A DNA stretch of 64,000 nucleotides from Streptomyces sp. MBT53 (GTDB lineage Bacteria > Actinomycetota > Actinomycetes > Streptomycetales > Streptomycetaceae). The stretch covers positions 1-64,000 of the forward strand of contig NZ_JAEQAZ010000007.1 in assembly GCF_016654115.1 (NCBI RefSeq). The letters are read 5' to 3'. Positions 60,181 through 64,000 of the stretch are shown in pieces. The notes beneath the pieces are model-generated. The model did no database searches and was not told the DNA's origin. It was given only the letters and a program-made list of their open reading frames with translations. The position numbers were made by a program, and so were the translations under genes. Each line of letters begins with the position of its first letter. The stretch's first letter is position 1.

Positions 60181-61089
60181 GTGAGCCACGTCGTCTTCTT
60201 CCTGGTACCCGGAGTCCATCTGCTGGACCTGGCCGGCCCCGCGCAGGTCTTCTCCACGGCGGCCGACTTCGGGCACCCCTACACGCTCTCCTACGTCGCC
60301 GAGCAGCCCCAGGTCACCAGCGCCCAGGGGCTGCCGCTGACGGCCGCTCTCGACTGGCCCGAGTTGGGACCCGAGGATCTGATCGTGGTACCCGGCTGGC
60401 GCGCGCTCCGGCTCGCCCAGGGGCCCACCATCGGTCCCGATCCCCTGCGGGTCCTACGAGACCACCACGCCCGCGGCGGAACGGTGGCCAGCGTCTGTGC
60501 CGGAGCCGACGCGCTCGGCCGGGCCGGACTCCTCGACGGCCGCCACTGCACCACCCACCACGACGTACAGGACGAACTCGCCCTGCGCCACCCGAAGACG
60601 ACCGTCGTCCGCGACGTCCTGTTCACCACCGACGACCGGGTCATCACCTCGGCGGGCATCGCCAGCGGCATCGACCTCGCCCTGCACCTGATCGCCACCC
60701 GGCACGGCCCCGCCGTGGCCGCCCAGATCGCCCGGGACATGGTCGTCTACGCCCGCCGCAACGGCCACGAACCACAGACCAGCGCGATGCTCAGGCACCG
60801 CTCCCACCTCGACGACACCGTGCACCGCGCCCAGGACCTCATCGACACCCGCTTCGACGAAGCGCTGCCCCTGCCCGCCCTCGCCTCGGCCGTCGGCGTC
60901 AGCGAACGCACCCTCACCCGCCTCTTCACCCGGGCCACCGGACTCACCCCGCTGCGCTACCAGCAGACCCTCCGCCTCGAACGCGCCGAGCACCTCATCA
61001 GCCACGGCACCACGATCGACACCGCCGCCCGCTCGGTCGGCTTCGAGGACCCGCGCATGCTGCGCCGACTGCGCGCCCGCGGCCAGTAA
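60181..61089 (+). CDS. GlxA-type regulator: DJ-1/PfpI domain plus AraC helix-turn-helix
   Basis: A 302-residue protein; GTG start 10 bp after the hydrolase stop. DJ-1/PfpI-like domain at about 1-185 (VCAGADALGRAGLL at the nucleophile elbow, with Cys conserved) and an AraC DNA-binding domain at about 215-300 (LPALASAVGVSERTLTRLF). GlxA-type regulators sense small molecules such as amides or arginine-related compounds. Paired with the isochorismatase-like enzyme. Confidence 0.92.
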   Translation: MSHVVFFLVPGVHLLDLAGPAQVFSTAADFGHPYTLSYVAEQPQVTSAQGLPLTAALDWPELGPEDLIVVPGWRALRLAQGPTIGPDPLRVLRDHHARGGTVASVCAGADALGRAGLLDGRHCTTHHDVQDELALRHPKTTVVRDVLFTTDDRVITSAGIASGIDLALHLIATRHGPAVAAQIARDMVVYARRNGHEPQTSAMLRHRSHLDDTVHRAQDLIDTRFDEALPLPALASAVGVSERTLTRLFTRATGLTPLRYQQTLRLERAEHLISHGTTIDTAARSVGFEDPRMLRRLRARGQ

Positions 61090-61135
61090 TCGAAGGGCGG
61101 TTCGGTGGGGACGCTGTTGGGTTGGCGGCTGATCC

Positions 61136-62683
61136 TCACAGGACCGCCCCCATCCGCCAGGGGACGATCTCCTCCGTCCCGAACCCGAGCGCCTCGGACT
61201 TGCTCTCCGCACCGGAGGCCATGTCCACCAGAGCCTCGAACAAGGCGGTGCCGTAGGCGACTTGGTCGGTATGGGCCATGGCGGGCCCGGCGTCGAAGTC
61301 GATGTCGCCGCGCATCCGCTCGTACAGTTCGCTGGTGGTGCTGATCTTCAGCGACGGCACGGGACGGGAGCCGAACAGTGAGCCGCGGCCGGTCGTGAAG
61401 GCGAGCAGGTTGGCGCCGCCCGCGACCATCCCGGTGGCGGACACCGGGTCGTAGCCGGGGGTGTCCATGAAGGTGAGGCCCGGCGCGGTGACCGGTTCCG
61501 CGTAGCCGACGACGTCGTTCAGCGGACTCGTCCCGGACTTGAGCACGGCGCCCAGGGACTTCTCCCAGATGGTGGTGATGCCGCCGGCCCGGTTTCCCCG
61601 CGACGGATTGTTGTCGAGTGTCGCGCCGCTCGCGGCCGTGTACTCCTGCCACCAGTCGATGAGTTGGTCGATCCGTGCCGCCGACTCCGGGGTCGTCGCC
61701 CGGTCCCGCAGCAGATGGTGGGCGCCGTAGATCTCCGGGGTCTCGCCGAGTACGACCTTCCCGCCGGCCGCGACGAGCAGATCGGCCGCGACCCCGAGCG
61801 TGGGGTTCGCGGTCAGGCCGGAGTAGGCGTCGCTGCCGCCGCATTGGAGGCCCAGGGTCAGTTCCGCGAGCGGGATCGGTGTGCGGTGTGTCCGCGTGAT
61901 GCGTGGGACCAGGTCCGCGATGCGGTCGAGTGCCGCGTTCACCGTGGCGGCCGTACCGCCCAGTTGCTGGATGGTGAGCGTCTCGGTGGCCAAATCGCCC
62001 TCGGCGAGGAGGTTTTCGGGCTGGTTCACCTCGCAGCCGAGGCTGATCAGCAGGGCCGCCGCGACGTTGGCATGGCCGAGGTAACCGCGCAGTGTGCGGC
62101 GCAGTACGGCGTCCCCGGGGGTGCCCTCCGCCATTCCGCAGCCAAGGTCGTGCGGGAGCGCGATGACGCCGTCGAGGCCGGGTGTCCCCTTGTGGACGGC
62201 GTCGGCCCGCTGGGCGATCATCCGGGCCACCATGGCCGAGCAGTTCACGGTCGGGACCACGACGACGTAGTTCCGGGTGGCGGCGCGCCCGTCGGTCCTG
62301 CGGTAGCCGAGGAAGTGGTCGCGGGTGGGGGAGACGCCGGACGGTCCCGGGTGCTTCGGTGGCGGGCCAGCGATTGGTTCCTCCCAGCGGCCGACGCCCA
62401 GGTTGTGCACGTGGACGTGCCTGCCCGCCGGGATGTCGGCCAGGGCGACACCGATGACCTCGCCGTACTTGCGGACCGGGGTGCCTTTCGCAATGTCGTG
62501 CAGCGCGACCTTGTGCCCGGCGGGGATGTTCTCAACGGCCGGTGCTGCGCCGTTGGCGAGTTCGAGGGGCGTGCCCTGCGTCACCGCCGCGAGAAGCAGG
62601 CCGATGTCGTCCACGCCGGGGCGAGGCACCAGCGGCCTGATGGTCGCCGCCGGTCCCTCTGCGGTACGACGTTCACTGTTCAC
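61136..62683 (-). CDS. UxaA-family dehydratase (altronate/galactarate dehydratase type)
   Basis: A 515-residue enzyme; GTG start (VNSERRTAEG). An N-terminal SAF domain at about 30-100 (NIPAGHKVALHDIAKG) is fused to the UxaA C-terminal domain (VPTVNCSAMVARMI, LGLQCGGSDAYSGLTANPTLG, LAFTTGRGSLFG). Dehydrates sugar acids to 2-keto-3-deoxy compounds. The SMP-30 lactonase gene lies 100 bp upstream on the same strand. An ATCCG/CGAAT operator copy lies 60 bp before the start. Confidence 0.92.
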   Translation of the reverse strand: MNSERRTAEGPAATIRPLVPRPGVDDIGLLLAAVTQGTPLELANGAAPAVENIPAGHKVALHDIAKGTPVRKYGEVIGVALADIPAGRHVHVHNLGVGRWEEPIAGPPPKHPGPSGVSPTRDHFLGYRRTDGRAATRNYVVVVPTVNCSAMVARMIAQRADAVHKGTPGLDGVIALPHDLGCGMAEGTPGDAVLRRTLRGYLGHANVAAALLISLGCEVNQPENLLAEGDLATETLTIQQLGGTAATVNAALDRIADLVPRITRTHRTPIPLAELTLGLQCGGSDAYSGLTANPTLGVAADLLVAAGGKVVLGETPEIYGAHHLLRDRATTPESAARIDQLIDWWQEYTAASGATLDNNPSRGNRAGGITTIWEKSLGAVLKSGTSPLNDVVGYAEPVTAPGLTFMDTPGYDPVSATGMVAGGANLLAFTTGRGSLFGSRPVPSLKISTTSELYERMRGDIDFDAGPAMAHTDQVAYGTALFEALVDMASGAESKSEALGFGTEEIVPWRMGAVL

Positions 62684-62742
62684 GTGATCGACCGTAGGGC
62701 CCCAACACCGCCCAGGGGAAAGACGGTTATCGATGGTCGGTC

Positions 62743-62757
62743 ATCCGGAATACGAAT
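62743..62757. promoter_or_regulatory. Operator-like ATCCG-GAATA-CGAAT before the UxaA gene
   Basis: Matches the ATTCG-N5-CGAAT site before the lactonase gene with one arm mismatch, and has the same 5-bp spacer. Confidence 0.6.
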
Positions 62758-62782
62758 GCCCGGCGCTCCGGCGGCAGTTGGG

Positions 62783-63661
62783 TCAGGCCCGGAAGGGGCG
62801 GACCGGAACCCCGGCCGTCCCGGTCTCGACGACGAAGACGGAACCGGACAGCGGGGACCTGGTCAACTCCTCGGCGGACAGGCCGTTTCGGGCGGAGGTG
62901 ATGTACAGGCGGCCGTCCGCACCGAAGGCGCAACTCGTCGGCTGGAGCACGGGCACCGGTACCAGTCCGACGACGAGCCCTGTCGGGTCGTACCGTCGCA
63001 CTTCGCGTCCGCCGTGCATGGCCACCCAGAAGCAGCCCTCCACGTCGACGGCGAGACCGTCGGGGACACCGACTCCCTCGGTCTTGGTCAACACCTCCAG
63101 GCGGCCGAGTTCGCCCGGCTCGGCGTCGAAGTCCGCGCGGTAGAGGAGGTTGGCGTAGCTGTCGGCGAGGTACATGACGGTGTCCTCGGCGTTCCAGCCC
63201 AGCCCGTTCGGCAGCACGAGGCCGTCCGCGACGACGACGCTCGGACCGTCGCCGTCCCAGCGGTGCAGCCTGCCCTGGCCGGGCGCGAACTCCATGTCGT
63301 TGCTGCCGGCCCAGAACCTGCCGCGGGAGTCGACCTTGCCGTCGTTCATGCGCAGGTTCGGTTCGGGCAGTACGGGATCGATCAGCGTCAGACCTTCGTC
63401 GGTGACGTAGCCGAACCCGTCGGCCACCGCGACGGCGAAACCGTCGTGCGCCTCGCGGGGTGCGACCGCGCCGACCATCGTGCCGACGTCGTGGACGGTC
63501 TGCCGACCGGTGGACAGCTCGTCCTCGAACACCTTGCGGCCGTAGATGTCGACCCAGAGGAGATGCCCGGTGCGCGGATCGAAAACCGGTCCCTCGCCGA
63601 CGTCCGACGTCTCGCTGCGCACCGCGACTTCGAGCTGTGTGTACGTTCGGACATTGGACAT
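62783..63661 (-). CDS. SMP-30/gluconolactonase-family lactonase
   Basis: A 292-residue six-bladed beta-propeller hydrolase. Metal ligands can be placed at Glu23 (GEGPVF), Asn152 (PNGLGW) and Asp201 (PDGLAVD), with Asn106 (RMNDGK) lining the site. Opens sugar-acid lactones to acids for the UxaA-type dehydratase downstream. The exact sugar is not determined. Confidence 0.92.
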   Translation of the reverse strand: MSNVRTYTQLEVAVRSETSDVGEGPVFDPRTGHLLWVDIYGRKVFEDELSTGRQTVHDVGTMVGAVAPREAHDGFAVAVADGFGYVTDEGLTLIDPVLPEPNLRMNDGKVDSRGRFWAGSNDMEFAPGQGRLHRWDGDGPSVVVADGLVLPNGLGWNAEDTVMYLADSYANLLYRADFDAEPGELGRLEVLTKTEGVGVPDGLAVDVEGCFWVAMHGGREVRRYDPTGLVVGLVPVPVLQPTSCAFGADGRLYITSARNGLSAEELTRSPLSGSVFVVETGTAGVPVRPFRA

Positions 63662-63737
63662 CGCGACTCCGTTCGTTTTCCCTCAACCTGGCCCCGGACG
63701 CCCGTGATCGTCAACGCCCGAACAGCCGATGTCGGGT

Positions 63738-63752
63738 ATTCGTTCCGCGAAT
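63738..63752. promoter_or_regulatory. Operator-like ATTCG-TTCCG-CGAAT before the lactonase gene
   Basis: A perfect 5-bp inverted repeat, 76 bp upstream of the lactonase start, between it and the LysR-type gene. The same motif (one mismatch) precedes the UxaA gene. Confidence 0.65.
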
Positions 63753-63766
63753 GGAAGCGAGTCATG

Positions 63767-64000
63767 TCACACCGGTGGAATGGCCGTTGTGCCTTCGGGT
63801 CTTGATGCCTTCAGTACCTCTCGGATGAAAGCCTGTGCGGCTGCGCCCAGTGGCCGTTCCGAATGCCACCACACTCCCACGTCCCGAAAGCGGTTGAGTT
63901 GGCGAATGGGGCGCATTTCCATTCCTTCGCGCAGAATCATCACCGCGCCCAGATAGTTGATGATGCCGAGTCCGTGTCCGGCGCGCACCATGGCGCCGAG
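63767..64000 (-). CDS. LysR-family regulator, C-terminal part
   Basis: Only the last 77 codons are in the window. MVRAGHGLGIINYLGAVMI and GVWWHSERPLGAAAQAFIREVL fit the end of a LysR substrate-binding domain. It lies 105 bp upstream of the lactonase gene on the same strand, so a regulator of the sugar-acid genes is plausible. Confidence 0.7.
   Translation of the reverse strand, partial: LGAMVRAGHGLGIINYLGAVMILREGMEMRPIRQLNRFRDVGVWWHSERPLGAAAQAFIREVLKASRPEGTTAIPPV

Overview
The window is high-GC DNA with GTG/TTG starts, GGAGG-type ribosome sites and wall-to-wall genes. The families (chitinases behind 12-bp direct repeats, an XRE/DUF397/ATPase triad, SAV2177-like methyltransferases, SigB-type sigma factor, LAETG wall protein, c-di-AMP leader) point to a Streptomyces chromosome, probably an accessory-rich part. 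I saw no rRNA, tRNA, CRISPR array or insertion sequence. Gene calls rest on reading the translations; no database search was possible.

Layout. 1-3.9 kb: the start of a probable cell-wall hydrolase gene behind a c-di-AMP (ydaO-type) riboswitch, then a secreted DUF1996 protein with an LAETG sorting signal. 3.9-7.9 kb: long-form GAPDH and a cold-shock group (104-aa protein, DEAD-box helicase, CspA-like protein) with structured leaders. 8.1-15.9 kb: one single-module type I polyketide synthase, CAL-ACP-KS-AT-DH-KR-ACP-TE. 16-25.4 kb: a branched-chain keto-acid/acyl-CoA unit (acyl-CoA dehydrogenase, HSD10-like dehydrogenase, E1alpha, E1beta, E2) with an Lrp regulator, a class II aldolase/NovR-like protein, an alpha/beta hydrolase, an XRE-cupin regulator and RidA. 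These could supply or tailor acyl-CoAs for the synthase, or simply degrade an isoleucine-like substrate.

25.4-30.8 kb: TetR regulator, MMPL transporter, SDR and SnoaL-like pair behind four copies of a 17-bp operator, and a CmcI-like protein. 31-39.8 kb: S1 protein, secreted GH5 enzyme, two SAV2177-type methyltransferases, XRE/DUF397/ATPase triad, GAF-SpoIIE phosphatase and a SigB-family sigma factor, i.e. much of a partner-switching signalling set. 39.9-45 kb: two related TetR genes flanking a DUF2993 protein, an MFS exporter with paired operators, and a YbhN-type membrane protein.

45-59.5 kb: two secreted GH18 chitinases with DasR/chitinase-type repeats upstream, a meta-cleavage lower pathway operon (hydratase, acylating acetaldehyde dehydrogenase, aldolase) divergent from an IclR gene whose start lies in a 21-bp palindrome, a TPR-like membrane protein, a deletion scar joining a truncated Lrp gene to a truncated M20 peptidase gene, and pyruvate carboxylase. 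59.5-64 kb: isochorismatase-like hydrolase, GlxA-type regulator, and a sugar-acid set (UxaA-type dehydratase, SMP-30 lactonase, edge of a LysR gene) sharing an ATTCG-type operator.
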